A stretch of 64,000 nt of DNA, taken from NCBI RefSeq assembly GCF_014196115.1, contig NZ_JACIDB010000009.1:61795-125794 (forward strand), in the 5' to 3' direction. The notes below the pieces were generated by a model, which worked only from the letters and a program-made list of their open reading frames with translations, did not search any database and was not told the origin of the DNA. Positions within the stretch are counted from its first letter, which is position 1. Each line of letters opens with the position of its first letter. Of the stretch, positions 52,142 through 61,818 are shown in pieces. The translations under genes were made by a program, and so were the position numbers. Origin of the DNA: Sphingomonas aquatilis (GTDB taxonomy: Bacteria; Pseudomonadota; Alphaproteobacteria; Sphingomonadales; Sphingomonadaceae).

Positions 52142-52774
52142 GCCACCGCCGCCCCCGACCGGACGCTCCGCGCGACGGACCTTACGCCACGCGATTGGCT
52201 GGAGGCGGGGCAGTCACTTCTGCGGCGGGGCGGCCTGCGGGCGCTGAAGCTGCGTCCGCTCGCCACGGAGCTTAACGTTTCGACCGGCAGCTTCTATCAC
52301 CATTTTACCGACTTCGACGCCTATCAGGGCCGGCTGGCGGAGTATTTTGCGGGCGAACATCTCGCCAGCATCCTCGACACGATCATGAAGGCGGAGCGAA
52401 ATCCCGTCGATCGCATCCGCCTGCTCGCCGAGATCGTCCGCCGGCGGGGTCTGTTCCGTCTCTCACTCGCGATGCGCGCCTGGGCCGAAAGCGATCCCCG
52501 TGCGCAGGCTGCGGTCGAACGCAACGACGCGCAGGTCCTCGCCTTCCTGTCGCATTGCCTCGAAGCGAACGGCCTCACGCCGCATCAGGCACGCGTGCGC
52601 GGCTATGCGTTGATGACGCTGGGTCTCGGCAAGGTCCACGCGCCCGATCTCGATCGGCCGGCACTGATGGAGGAGCTGATCGCGCTCCTCTGCACACCCA
52701 CGGATGCGACGGTCGAAACGGCCGCGCAGGAGGAGAGAGCATGGCAGACCAAGGCTTCGACTATATCGTCATAG
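52139..52774 (+). CDS. TetR family transcriptional regulator
   Basis: A 211-residue repressor-type regulator. The N-terminal HTH (about residues 18-60) reads WLEAGQSLLRRGGLRALKLR then LATELNVSTGSFYHHFTDFD. The remainder is a helical ligand-binding domain. It starts 16 bp after the trehalase gene and overlaps the GMC oxidoreductase gene by 34 bp, so it most likely controls that oxidoreductase. A perfect palindrome over its own start codon is a candidate operator. The ligand is unknown. Confidence 0.88.
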   Translation: MATAAPDRTLRATDLTPRDWLEAGQSLLRRGGLRALKLRPLATELNVSTGSFYHHFTDFDAYQGRLAEYFAGEHLASILDTIMKAERNPVDRIRLLAEIVRRRGLFRLSLAMRAWAESDPRAQAAVERNDAQVLAFLSHCLEANGLTPHQARVRGYALMTLGLGKVHAPDLDRPALMEELIALLCTPTDATVETAAQEERAWQTKASTISS

Positions 52775-54360
52775 GGGGCGGCTCGGCCGGCTGCGTCATG
52801 GCGGCGCGCCTGTCCGAAGACCCCGCGGTCCGCGTGCTGCTGATCGAAGCCGGTGGCCAAAACCGAGACCTGCTCGTCCGCATGCCGGCCGGCGTCGGCG
52901 AGCTGATCAAGACGAAGAGCAAGCACAATTGGGGCTTCTGGACCGCCCCCGAACCGCACCTCGACAACCGTCGCCTGTGGTGGCCGCGTGGCAAGGGGCT
53001 GGGCGGCAGCTCGGCGATCAACGGCATGATCTATTCGCGGGGCCATCCGCGCGATTACGATCGCTGGGCGCAATCCGGCCTCGCCGGGTGGGGCTGGGAC
53101 GACGTCCTCCCCTATTTCCGCAGGCTGGAGGGGCATCATCGCAACGGCCCGCTGCACGGGACCGACGGCCCGCTGCGCGTCTCGCCGGGCGAAAGCGACA
53201 GCCCGTTCAACGCCGCCTTCATCGCCGCGGGGCGACAGGCCGGCTATCCGATCACCGACGATTTCAACGGCGCGCATCCCGAAGGCTTCGGCCCCTATGA
53301 CCTGACCATCGCCAACGGCCGGCGCTGGACCGCGGCGGAGGCGTATCTGTTCCCCGCCTTGGACCGGCCGAACCTGACGATCGCGACGGAGGCGCGCACC
53401 ACGCGGATCGACGTGCAGGGTGGCAGGGCGGTCGCGGTCGACTATGTAGTCGGGCGCGAGCCGCGCCGGGCGACCGCCTCCGGCGAAATCCTGCTGTGTA
53501 CGGGCGCCGTGCAGTCGCCGCAGCTGCTCCAGCTATCAGGTATAGGCGATCCTGCGCATCTGCGCGGCGTCGGCATCAAGACCGTGCATGAGCTACCCGG
53601 TGTCGGGCGCAACCTGCAGGATCATCTCGACGTCATCATGAACTGGCGCAGCCGCGGCCTGCGCACGGTGTTCAGCGAAGTGAAGGGCCTGCGCCAGCTC
53701 GGCGTTGGCCTCCGCTATGCGCTGACCGGCAAGGGCGTCGGACGCCAGAACTTTCTCGAAGCCGGCGCCTTCATCCCCTCGCGCGAGGGCCTCGACCACC
53801 CGGACATTCAAATCCACGCGGTGCTCGCGATCATGCGCGACCACGGCAAGGTCAAGGCGACCGAAGACGGCTTCTCGCTCCACCTCTGCCAGCTTCGCCC
53901 CGAAAGCCGCGGACGCATCGGCTTGGTGTCGGATGACCCATTGGCCGATCCGCTGATCGAGGCGAATTACCTCAGCACGCCCGAAGACCGCCGCGTCCTG
54001 CGCGAGGCGGTGACGATCGGTCGCGACGTGGTGGCGCAGGTAGCGCTCGATCCTTATCGTGACGCCGAACTGGCACCTGGGCCGGACGTACGGGGCGATG
54101 CCGCGATCGACGCCTGGGTCCGCCAGACGGCAGAGACGATCTATCACCCGATCGGCACCTGCAAGATGGGCGCGGAACGCGACCCGATGGCGGTGGTGGA
54201 CGGTCAGCTACGGGTGCGCGGCATCACGGGCCTGCGCGTGGTGGATGCATCGGTCATGCCGAGCCTCGTCAGCGGCAACACCAATGCCCCGACGATCATG
54301 ATCGCGGAGAAGGAGGCAGATATGATCCGGGGCATCGCGAAAACCCAGTTGGCGGCCTGA
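52741..54360 (+). CDS. GMC family FAD-dependent oxidoreductase
   Basis: Alcohol/choline-dehydrogenase-like flavoprotein of 539 residues. FAD motifs are IVIGGGSAGCVMAARLSED at the N-terminus, then PRGKGLGGSSAINGMIYSRG and GEILLCTGAVQSPQLLQLSG (GMC signature 2). The C-terminal block carries the catalytic His in YHPIGTCKMG and an Asn in SGNTNAPTIMIAEK. The substrate is unknown. A GGAGGAGAGAGC Shine-Dalgarno sequence lies inside the overlapping TetR gene. Downstream begins the tandem family-B repeat. Confidence 0.92.
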   Translation: MADQGFDYIVIGGGSAGCVMAARLSEDPAVRVLLIEAGGQNRDLLVRMPAGVGELIKTKSKHNWGFWTAPEPHLDNRRLWWPRGKGLGGSSAINGMIYSRGHPRDYDRWAQSGLAGWGWDDVLPYFRRLEGHHRNGPLHGTDGPLRVSPGESDSPFNAAFIAAGRQAGYPITDDFNGAHPEGFGPYDLTIANGRRWTAAEAYLFPALDRPNLTIATEARTTRIDVQGGRAVAVDYVVGREPRRATASGEILLCTGAVQSPQLLQLSGIGDPAHLRGVGIKTVHELPGVGRNLQDHLDVIMNWRSRGLRTVFSEVKGLRQLGVGLRYALTGKGVGRQNFLEAGAFIPSREGLDHPDIQIHAVLAIMRDHGKVKATEDGFSLHLCQLRPESRGRIGLVSDDPLADPLIEANYLSTPEDRRVLREAVTIGRDVVAQVALDPYRDAELAPGPDVRGDAAIDAWVRQTAETIYHPIGTCKMGAERDPMAVVDGQLRVRGITGLRVVDASVMPSLVSGNTNAPTIMIAEKEADMIRGIAKTQLAA

Positions 54361-54390
54361 TCGCTTACCCCACTCCCCCGCCACCCCGTT

Positions 54391-54695
54391 CCCCTCCCCG
54401 CGCATCGCTTGCCCCAAACATCCCGTCACCCCGGACTCGTTCCGGGGTCCACTCCGCGGCGAGGGGGACGGCAGGAGGCTCAAACGCGACCCCCGCGGCC
54501 CGGTGGACTCCGGACCAAGTCCGGAGTGACGGAGTGTGTGGGGCTCCCCTCCCCGCGCATCGCTTGTCCCAAACACCCCGTCACGCCGGACTCGTTCCGG
54601 GGTCCACTCCACGGCGAGGGGGACGGTAGGATGCTCAAACGCGACCCCCGCGGCCCGGTGGGCTCCGGACCAAGTCCGGAGTGACAGCGCGTGTG
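54391..54695. repeat. 155-bp tandem duplication containing two family-B palindromes
   Basis: Unit 1 starts CCCCTCCCCGCGCATCGCTT at 54391 and unit 2 repeats it at 54546. Each unit holds one 108-bp family-B palindrome (54424-54531 and 54579-54686), homologous to the copy at 22709. The units differ at a handful of positions, mostly transitions. The duplicated block begins about 30 bp after the GMC gene stop. Confidence 0.88.
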
Positions 54696-55021
54696 GAACT
54701 TCCCTTCCGCGCACGGCGCCACGCCAGCGATTGGCGGTTCAGCGCCGCAAGATCGGCCCGCCCCTCCACGACGTCGTGCCCCAACGCCACTGCCCGCGCC
54801 AGCAGCCCGCCATCGATACATCGATACGCCGGCCGTCCGGCGACCGCATTATACCACACCCCGCCGACGACCGCGTCGAGCAAGATCCGCTGGAAGCAAT
54901 GGTCCGCCCGCACCGGCCAGACACGCGAGCGCGCGAGACCCGGTAGGGTCCCGCGCGTCAGCTCCAGCCATTCGGCCTCCAGATCGGCGCGGGAACGCTC
55001 CGCTCCCCCGCCGTCCGACAT
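54635..55021 (-). CDS. Small conserved protein with repeat-derived C-terminus
   Basis: A 128-residue protein of unknown function. Residues ~10-105 (AEWLELTRGTLPGLA, WPVRADHCFQRILLDAVVGG, LARAVALGHDVVEGRADLAA) look like a genuine conserved domain; no family name can be given with certainty. The start overlaps the lpdA stop by 4 bp, supporting translation. The last ~20 residues (AVTPDLVRSPPGRGGRV) are encoded within the second family-B palindrome and resemble nothing else. The native end was probably replaced by repeat insertion. Confidence 0.7.
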   Translation of the reverse strand: MSDGGGAERSRADLEAEWLELTRGTLPGLARSRVWPVRADHCFQRILLDAVVGGVWYNAVAGRPAYRCIDGGLLARAVALGHDVVEGRADLAALNRQSLAWRRARKGSSTRAVTPDLVRSPPGRGGRV

Positions 55022-56412
55022 CAGATGTGGATCGGCTTACCCGTCACGGCCATCGCCGCTTCCTTGATGGCCTCGGAATGCGTGGGGTGGGCGTGGCAGG
55101 TGTAGGCGATATCCTCGCTGGTCGCGCCGAACTCCATGGCCTGCGCCGCCTGCGCGATCATCGTGCCGGCGACGCTGGCGATCGCCCAGACGCCGACGAC
55201 GCGATCGGTCTTGGCATCGGCGATGATCTTCACGAAGCCGTCCGGCTCGTGATTGGTCTTGGCGCGGCTGTTCGCCATCATCGGGAACTTGCCGACCTTG
55301 ATCTCGCCCTTGGCCTTGGCCGCCTCTTCGGTCAGCCCGACGCCGGCGAACTCGGGCATCGTGTAGACGACGCTCGGGATCACGTCATGGTTCACGATGC
55401 CGGTCAGGCCAGCGATGTTCTCGGCGACCGCAATGCCCTCATCCTCGGCCTTGTGCGCGAGCATCAGGCCGGGTGCGACGTCGCCGATCGCCCAGATGCC
55501 AGACACGCTGGTCGCGAAGTCGTGGTCGATCTCCACCTGTCCGCGCGCGTTGACCGACAGGCCCGCGGCTTCGAGGTTCAGGCCATCGGTGTTCGGCTTG
55601 CGACCGATCGCCAGCAGCACGGCATCGGCGGTGATCGTTTCGGCCGCGCCACCCGCGGCGGGCTCCACGGTCAGGGTCGCGGTGTCGCCCGCCACGGTGA
55701 CGCCCGTCACCTTGGTGGACAGCTTGAACTCCATACCCTGCTTCTTGAAGATCTTCTGCGCTTCCTTGCGCACGTCACCATCGAAGCCCGGCAGGATCTG
55801 GTCGAGATATTCGACCACCGTCACCTTCGCGCCCAGGCGGCGCCACACGCTACCCAGCTCCAGGCCGATCACACCGCCGCCGATGACGACCATATGCTCG
55901 GGCACCTTCGGCAGCTCGAGCGCGCCGGTGCTGTCGACGACGACCTTCTGGTCGACCGTCACGCCCGGCAGCGGCGTGACCGACGATCCGGTCGCGATCA
56001 CGATGTTCTTGGCGCGCACCGTCTGGCCCGCGACCTCGACGCTGTCCTTACCGGTGAAGCGCGCATGGCCCTTCAGCCACGTCACCTTGTTCTTCTTGAA
56101 CAGATATTCGATGCCGCCGGTCAGCTGCTTCACCGCGTCGCGGCGCTGGCCGTGCATCGCGTCCAGGTCCAGCTCGGGCGTCACCTTGATGCCCATCTTG
56201 GCCATCGCGCCATTGGCTGCCGCATCGAAATATTCCGACGCGTGCAGCATCGCCTTCGACGGAATGCAGCCGACGTTCAGGCAGGTTCCGCCCAGCGTCC
56301 CGCGCGCCTCGGCGCAGGCGGTCTTCAGCCCCAGCTGCGCCGCGCGGATCGCCGCGACATAGCCGCCGGGGCCGGCACCGATCACGAGGACGTCATAGTC
56401 GTAGTCTGCCAT
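55021..56412 (-). CDS. lpdA: Dihydrolipoyl dehydrogenase LpdA
   Basis: E3 flavoprotein of 2-oxoacid dehydrogenase complexes, 463 residues. FAD motif VLVIGAGPGGYVAAIRAAQL; redox disulfide GGTCLNVGCIPSK; NAD motif VVIGGGVIGLELGSVW; second FAD motif AIGDVAPGLMLAHKAEDEG; C-terminal catalytic His-Glu in CHAHPTHSEA. ATG 56412 is chosen over ATG 56415 because GGAGG lies five bases before it. It follows sucB, separated by a 110-bp gap that contains a repeat-like hairpin. Confidence 0.96.
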   Translation of the reverse strand: MADYDYDVLVIGAGPGGYVAAIRAAQLGLKTACAEARGTLGGTCLNVGCIPSKAMLHASEYFDAAANGAMAKMGIKVTPELDLDAMHGQRRDAVKQLTGGIEYLFKKNKVTWLKGHARFTGKDSVEVAGQTVRAKNIVIATGSSVTPLPGVTVDQKVVVDSTGALELPKVPEHMVVIGGGVIGLELGSVWRRLGAKVTVVEYLDQILPGFDGDVRKEAQKIFKKQGMEFKLSTKVTGVTVAGDTATLTVEPAAGGAAETITADAVLLAIGRKPNTDGLNLEAAGLSVNARGQVEIDHDFATSVSGIWAIGDVAPGLMLAHKAEDEGIAVAENIAGLTGIVNHDVIPSVVYTMPEFAGVGLTEEAAKAKGEIKVGKFPMMANSRAKTNHEPDGFVKIIADAKTDRVVGVWAIASVAGTMIAQAAQAMEFGATSEDIAYTCHAHPTHSEAIKEAAMAVTGKPIHI

Positions 56413-56425
56413 CATTTCCTCCAAC

Positions 56426-56507
56426 CGTCATGCCAGCCGACGCTGGCATCTCGTGCGGCAGGAAGCGATGCTCCCCGCGAAAGACCCCGACCTCCGCCGG
56501 GGTGACG
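56426..56507. repeat. Palindromic repeat between sucB and lpdA
   Basis: Outer CGTCA (56426) and TGACG (56507) enclose two hairpins: TGCCAGC-CGAC-GCTGGCA and CCCCG...CGGGG. It is a distinct repeat from families A-D, located just upstream of the lpdA Shine-Dalgarno sequence. Confidence 0.6.
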
Positions 56508-56522
56508 TGTCTATATAGATAC

Positions 56523-57746
56523 TTACAGGTCGATCAGAATGCGCGTTGGATCCTCGATCGCATTCTTCAGCGCGACGAGGAAGGTCACCGCCTCGCGGCC
56601 GTCGATCAGACGGTGGTCGTAGCTGAGCGCCAGATACATCATCGGACGCACCACGACCTGGCCGTTCACCACCACCGGGCGATCCTCGATCCGGTGAAGG
56701 CCCAGCACCGCCGACTGCGGCGGGTTGATGATCGGGGTCGACATCAGCGATCCGAACACGCCGCCGTTCGAGATGGTGAAGGTGCCGCCCTTCATCTCGT
56801 CCATCTTCAGCGTGCCATCCTTGGCGCGGCGGCCGAAGTCGCCGATCGTCTTCTCGATGCCCGCAACCGACAGGTCCTGCGCGTCGCGGATGACCGGCAC
56901 GACCAGGCCGTTCGGGGCCGAGACGGCGACCGAGATATCGGCATAGTCGTGATAGACGATCTCATCGCCTTCGATCGACGCGTTGACGGACGGAATGTCC
57001 TTCAGCGCCATCGTCGCGGCCTTCACGAAGAAGCCCATGAAGCCCAGGCGGACGCCGTGCTTCTTCTCGAACAGGTCCTTGTACTTGGCGCGCGCCTCGA
57101 TCACCGCGGTCATGTCGACGTCATTGAACGTCGTCAGCATTGCGGCGGTGTTCTGCGCTTCCTTCAGGCGCTTGGCGATCGTTTGACGCAGGCGCGTCAT
57201 CTTGACGCGCTCTTCCTTGCGGCCACCCGCGGGGGCGGCAGCCGGAGCGGCAGCAGCAGGCGCTTGCGCGGTCGCAGCCGGCTTCGCCGCGGCGGCAGCG
57301 GCCACGTCTTCCTTGGTGATGCGGCCGTCCTTGCCCGTGCCGGTGATCGACGCGGGGTCGAGGCCGTATTCCAGCACGGCGCGACGGACCGACGGCGACA
57401 GCGCCGCCGGCGAGTCGCTCGATGCCTCAGGCGCCGCAGCGGCCGGAGCAGGCGCAGCCGGGGTGACTGCCGGAGCCGGCGCAGCGGCAGGCGCCGCCGC
57501 CGCACCACCACCCGCTTCGATCGTCGCGAGCATCGCGCCGACCTGCACGGTATCGCCGACCTGCACCGCATGCTGCCCCATCACACCGGCGACCGGCGAG
57601 GGCACTTCCACCGACACCTTGTCGGTCTCAAGGCTCGCGATCGGCTCGTCGGCCTTCACGGGGTCGCCGGGCTGCTTCAGCCATTCGCCGACGGTGGCTT
57701 CGGTGATCGATTCGCCCAGAACGGGAACGGTGACTTCGGTTGCCAT
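56523..57746 (-). CDS. sucB: Dihydrolipoyllysine succinyltransferase (OGDH E2)
   Basis: E2 core of the 2-oxoglutarate dehydrogenase complex, 407 residues from ATG 57746. The lipoyl domain (residues 1-80) has the modified lysine in [12 protein letters not shown]. An Ala/Pro-rich linker (about 85-115) leads to the peripheral-subunit-binding domain ([20 protein letters not shown]), a second linker, and the catalytic acyltransferase domain ending in [13 protein letters not shown] with the active His. There is one lipoyl domain, as usual for SucB. It lies between sucA (48 bp) and lpdA. Confidence 0.96.
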   Translation of the reverse strand: MATEVTVPVLGESITEATVGEWLKQPGDPVKADEPIASLETDKVSVEVPSPVAGVMGQHAVQVGDTVQVGAMLATIEAGGGAAAAPAAAPAPAVTPAAPAPAAAAPEASSDSPAALSPSVRRAVLEYGLDPASITGTGKDGRITKEDVAAAAAAKPAATAQAPAAAAPAAAPAGGRKEERVKMTRLRQTIAKRLKEAQNTAAMLTTFNDVDMTAVIEARAKYKDLFEKKHGVRLGFMGFFVKAATMALKDIPSVNASIEGDEIVYHDYADISVAVSAPNGLVVPVIRDAQDLSVAGIEKTIGDFGRRAKDGTLKMDEMKGGTFTISNGGVFGSLMSTPIINPPQSAVLGLHRIEDRPVVVNGQVVVRPMMYLALSYDHRLIDGREAVTFLVALKNAIEDPTRILIDL

Positions 57747-57794
57747 CTCTTGCATCCTTCTCCCCGGGGAGGGGGTCTTCAACGGGGAAAGTGG

Positions 57795-60770
57795 TTAGCT
57801 GCTCGGGGACTGGGTCGGCCGGGCGGTGGTGGTGGAGCCCTCGCTGCGGGTCCGGCGGATTTCCTCGCGCACGTTATGGCCAAGCGCATCGGCGACGAGC
57901 GCGCCCTGCTCGGCGGTGTGCCGCTTCATCAGACCCGTGGCAGGCGATGCCGCCGCGGCGCGACCAGCGTAGCGAGCACGCTTCACCGCGCACTGCGCCT
58001 GCGCGAGCGACTCCTCGATCAGCGGCTCGACGAAGAACCAATAGCCGTTGTTCTTCGGCTCTTCCTGCGCCCAGACCACGTCCTTGAGGTTCGGCATCCG
58101 CGCGATCCGGCGAGCAAGCGCATCGCCTGGGAACGGATAGAGCTGCTCAATCCGCACGATCTGCGTGCCGGTATCGCCCGCCGCGTTGCGCGCTTCGATC
58201 AGGTCGTAGGCCACCTTGCCCGTACACAGCACCAGCCGCGTCGTATCGGCATCCGCCGCACCATTGGTGTCGGACAGGATGCGCTTGAAGTGACTGTCGC
58301 CCTGGAACTCGGCCGCCGTCGACACCGCCAGCTTGTGGCGGAGCAGCGACTTCGGCGTCATCACGATCAGGGGCTTGCGGAAGTTGCGGTGCATCTGCCG
58401 GCGCAGCAGGTGGAAGTAATTCGCCGGCGTGGTGCAATTCGCGACCTGTATATTGTCCTGCGCGCACAGCTGCAGGAAGCGCTCGGGACGCGCCGAGCTA
58501 TGCTCCGGCCCCTGCCCTTCGTAGCCATGCGGCAGCAGCATCACGAGGCCGTTGGCGCGCAGCCACTTGGCTTCACCGCTCGCGATGAACTGGTCGATCA
58601 TGATCTGCGCGCCGTTGACGAAGTCGCCGAACTGCGCCTCCCACATGACAAGCGTCTTGGGGTCCGCCAGCGCATAGCCGTATTCGAAGCCGAGCACGCC
58701 ATATTCTGAGAGCGGGCTGTCGAGCACCTCGAACCGGCCATGCTCCACCGTCGTCAACGGCACGTACTTGTGCTCGTCGGTCTGGTCGACCCACACCGCG
58801 TGGCGCTGGCTGAACGTGCCGCGACCCGAGTCCTGCCCGGACAGGCGCACGCCATAGCCTTCCGACAGCAGCGAACCGAAGGCCAACGCCTCGCCGGTCG
58901 CCCAGTCGAAATTCTCGCCGGTCTTGAACATCTGGCGCTTGGCATCGAGCACGCGGCCCAGCGTCTTGTGGATCTGGATGCCCTCCGGCACCGTCGTCAG
59001 CGTACGACCCAGCGCGTCGAACAGCTTCATCTCGATGCCGGTTTCGACGTTGCGCCGCTCGGTGCCACCATCGGTCGGCGCCGACAGGCCGGTCCAGCGA
59101 CCCGCGAACCAGTCCGCCTTGTTCGGCTTGTAGCTCGCGCCCGCCTCGAACTCGCCTTCCAGCAGCGTCGTGAACTGATGGACCTTCTCATCCATCCACG
59201 CCTGGTCGATCACGCCTTCCTGGATCAGGCGCTTGCCGTAGATTTCGCTAACGCCGGGGTGCTGGCGGATCTTGTTATACATCAGCGGCTGCGTGAAGCC
59301 CGGCTCGTCACCCTCATTGTGCCCGAAGCGGCGATAGCACCACATGTCGATCACGATGTCGCGGTGGAACTTCTGGCGGAACTCGATCGCCATCTTGGTG
59401 GCGAAGGTCACCGCCTCGGGATCGTCGCCGTTGACGTGGAACACCGGCGCCTGCACGCCCTTCGCCACATCCGACGGATAAGGCGACGACCGCGCGAACT
59501 GCGGGCTGGTGGTGAAGCCCACCTGGTTGTTGATGATGAAGTGAACGCAGCCGCCCGTGTTGTAACCACGGATGCCGGAGAAGCCGAGGCATTCCCAAAC
59601 GATGCCCTGGCCCGCGAACGCCGCGTCGCCGTGGATCAGCACGGGCAGCGAGGCGCTGTGTTCCTTGAGGTCGTTCGCGATCGTCTGGATCGCGCGCGTC
59701 TTGCCGAGCACGACCGGGTCCGCCGCCTCGAGGTGCGACGGATTGGCGACCAGCGACATATGCACCTTGTGCCCGTCGAACTCACGGTCGGTCGAGGTGC
59801 CGAGGTGATACTTCACGTCACCCGAACCGCCGATCTCGTCGGGCTGCGCCGAACCGCCGGCGAATTCGTGGAAGATGACGCGCAGCGGCTTGGCCATGAC
59901 ATTGGCGAGCACGTTCAGGCGGCCGCGGTGCGCCATGCCGTACACGATCTCGCGCACGCCGGCCTGGCCGCCGTACTTGATGACGCTTTCCAGCGCCGGG
60001 ATCATGCTCTCGCCGCCGTCGAGGCCGAAGCGCTTGGTCCCGACATACTTCTTGCCGAGGAACTTTTCCCATTGCTCGGCCTCGATGACCTTGCTCAGGA
60101 TCGCGCGCTTGCCGTCGACGCTGAACTCGATCGCCTTGTCCTTGCCCTCCATGCGGTCCTGCAGGAAGCGGCGCTCCTCGACATCGACGATGTGCATGTA
60201 CTCAAGGCCGACGTTGCCGCAGTAATTGCGGCGCAGCGTGTCGACCAGCTCGCGCACGGTCGCCCATTCGAAACCGAGCGTTCCGCCGAGGTAGACAGGG
60301 CGATCGATGTCGGCGTCGGTGAAGCCGTGATACTCGGTGCGCAGATCCTCCGGCATGTCGCGGTGCGAAAGGCCGAGCGGATCGAGATTGGCGGCAAGGT
60401 GGCCACGGACGCGATAGGTACGGACCAGCAGCTGCGCGCGGATCGCGTCGCCCGCCGCCTTGATGATGTCCTCCTTGGACGGGGCGGCGCCAGCGGCCGG
60501 CGCGGGCTTGCCGCCGCCCTTCGCAGGCTTGGGCGCCGGCTCCATCTGCGTGGGATCGAGCCCCGCGGTCAGGTCGTCGGTCGTGGTCAGCGGCCAGCGC
60601 TTGTTGGTCCAGCTCGGACCGCCGGTGCCGGCCTCGAGGCCTTCGAAGAAGCTGCGCCAGCCCAGATCGACCGACGACTGGTCGGCCTGATATTTGGCAT
60701 AGAGCGCCTCGATGAACGCCGGGCTGACGCCCGCCGCGATATCGCCGAAATCCTGACCTTCGTAGCCCAT
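57795..60770 (-). CDS. sucA: 2-oxoglutarate dehydrogenase E1 component
   Basis: Thiamine-diphosphate-dependent decarboxylase of the TCA cycle, 991 residues from ATG 60770 (GGAAGAAGACC upstream). The N-terminal E2-interacting segment is SPAFIEALYAKYQADQSSVD. The ThDP domain has GMAHRGRLNVLANV and the HGDAAFAGQGIVWE motif (GD...N site). The C-terminal pyrimidine domain has EYGVLGFEYGYALA and LLPHGYEGQGPEHSSARPER. The length is on the long side of normal. A palindromic repeat separates it from sucD. Confidence 0.97.
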   Translation of the reverse strand: MGYEGQDFGDIAAGVSPAFIEALYAKYQADQSSVDLGWRSFFEGLEAGTGGPSWTNKRWPLTTTDDLTAGLDPTQMEPAPKPAKGGGKPAPAAGAAPSKEDIIKAAGDAIRAQLLVRTYRVRGHLAANLDPLGLSHRDMPEDLRTEYHGFTDADIDRPVYLGGTLGFEWATVRELVDTLRRNYCGNVGLEYMHIVDVEERRFLQDRMEGKDKAIEFSVDGKRAILSKVIEAEQWEKFLGKKYVGTKRFGLDGGESMIPALESVIKYGGQAGVREIVYGMAHRGRLNVLANVMAKPLRVIFHEFAGGSAQPDEIGGSGDVKYHLGTSTDREFDGHKVHMSLVANPSHLEAADPVVLGKTRAIQTIANDLKEHSASLPVLIHGDAAFAGQGIVWECLGFSGIRGYNTGGCVHFIINNQVGFTTSPQFARSSPYPSDVAKGVQAPVFHVNGDDPEAVTFATKMAIEFRQKFHRDIVIDMWCYRRFGHNEGDEPGFTQPLMYNKIRQHPGVSEIYGKRLIQEGVIDQAWMDEKVHQFTTLLEGEFEAGASYKPNKADWFAGRWTGLSAPTDGGTERRNVETGIEMKLFDALGRTLTTVPEGIQIHKTLGRVLDAKRQMFKTGENFDWATGEALAFGSLLSEGYGVRLSGQDSGRGTFSQRHAVWVDQTDEHKYVPLTTVEHGRFEVLDSPLSEYGVLGFEYGYALADPKTLVMWEAQFGDFVNGAQIMIDQFIASGEAKWLRANGLVMLLPHGYEGQGPEHSSARPERFLQLCAQDNIQVANCTTPANYFHLLRRQMHRNFRKPLIVMTPKSLLRHKLAVSTAAEFQGDSHFKRILSDTNGAADADTTRLVLCTGKVAYDLIEARNAAGDTGTQIVRIEQLYPFPGDALARRIARMPNLKDVVWAQEEPKNNGYWFFVEPLIEESLAQAQCAVKRARYAGRAAAASPATGLMKRHTAEQGALVADALGHNVREEIRRTRSEGSTTTARPTQSPSS

Positions 60771-60786
60771 GGTCTTCTTCCTAATC

Positions 60787-60916
60787 CCCTCTCCCACCGG
60801 GAGAGGGAGGGGCCCGCCGCTCGTCAGAGCGGTGGGAGGGTGAGGGTCGAGGGGAAGGCTGCCGCCCTCACCCTTCCGCGGCTCTGCCGCTCCCTCCCTC
60901 TCCCGCCGGGAGAGGG
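60787..60916. repeat. Inverted palindromic repeat doublet, family D
   Basis: The left arm CCCTCTCCCACCGGGAGAGG... GTGAGGG is mirrored by the right arm CCCTCAC...CCCTCTCCCGCCGGGAGAGGG, about 130 bp in all. It fills the sucA-sucD gap and ends 3 bp from the sucD stop. Confidence 0.8.
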
Positions 60917-60919
60917 AAT

Positions 60920-61804
60920 TTACTTGTTCAGCACCTGCAGCAGGGTCGAACCCAGCTCGCTCGGCGACGCCGCGACCTTGATCCCGGCCGCTTCCATCGC
61001 CGCGATCTTGCTTTCCGCATCGCCCTTGCCACCCGACACGATCGCGCCGGCATGGCCCATGCGACGGCCAGGAGGCGCCGTGCGGCCCGCGATGAAGCCC
61101 GCCATCGGCTTGCTACGGCCGCGCTTCGCTTCGTCGATCAGGAACTGCGCCGCCTGCTCTTCCGCATCGCCGCCGATCTCGCCGATCATGATGATCGACT
61201 GGGTCTCGTCGTCGGCCAGGAACAACTCGAGCACGTCGATGAAGTTGGTGCCGTTGACGGGATCGCCGCCGATGCCCACCGCGGTCGTCTGACCCAGGCC
61301 AGCGTTCGAGGTCTGGAACACCGCCTCATAGGTCAGCGTGCCCGAGCGCGACACGACGCCGACCGAGCCCTTCTTGAAGATAGACCCCGGCATGATGCCG
61401 ATCTTGCACTCACCCGGCGTCAGCACGCCCGGGCAGTTCGGACCGATCAGGCGCGACTTCGAGCCCGACAGAGCGCGCTTGACCTTGACCATGTCGAGGA
61501 CCGGAATGCCCTCGGTGATGGCGACGATCAGCGGGATTTCCGCATCGATCGCTTCCAGGATCGAGTCGGCCGCGAAGGGCGGCGGCACGTAGATCACGCT
61601 CGCGTCAGCGCCCGTCTTCGACTTGGCTTCAGCGACGGTGTTGAAGACCGGCAGACCGATATGCTCGGTGCCGCCCTTGCCCGGCGTCACGCCGCCGACC
61701 ATCTGCGTGCCATACGCCAGCGCCTGCTGGGTGTGGAACGTGCCGGTTTCACCCGTCATGCCCTGGGTGATGACCTTGGTGTTCTTGTTGACGAGGATGC
61801 TCAT
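60920..61804 (-). CDS. sucD: Succinyl-CoA ligase alpha subunit SucD
   Basis: Alpha subunit of succinyl-CoA synthetase, 294 residues from ATG 61804 ([10 protein letters not shown]). CoA-binding Rossmann motif [34 protein letters not shown]; the phosphohistidine loop [20 protein letters not shown] with its active His. The beta-subunit gene sucC, normally immediately upstream, is not in the window. A GIY-YIG unit lies at that place instead. Confidence 0.97.
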   Translation of the reverse strand: MSILVNKNTKVITQGMTGETGTFHTQQALAYGTQMVGGVTPGKGGTEHIGLPVFNTVAEAKSKTGADASVIYVPPPFAADSILEAIDAEIPLIVAITEGIPVLDMVKVKRALSGSKSRLIGPNCPGVLTPGECKIGIMPGSIFKKGSVGVVSRSGTLTYEAVFQTSNAGLGQTTAVGIGGDPVNGTNFIDVLELFLADDETQSIIMIGEIGGDAEEQAAQFLIDEAKRGRSKPMAGFIAGRTAPPGRRMGHAGAIVSGGKGDAESKIAAMEAAGIKVAASPSELGSTLLQVLNK

Positions 61805-61818
61805 CTTAGCTCCCAACT

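Noticed and set aside
54391..54695. CRISPR array
   Set aside because: Only two long units, no unique spacers of regular length, and no cas genes. It is a tandem duplication of a palindromic element.
56430..61292. Very long plus-strand open frames (759 and 850 codons) across the TCA cluster
   Set aside because: They are antisense to sucB, sucA and sucD, have Arg/His/Ala-rich low-complexity translations and match no family. Such frames are expected opposite GC-rich genes.
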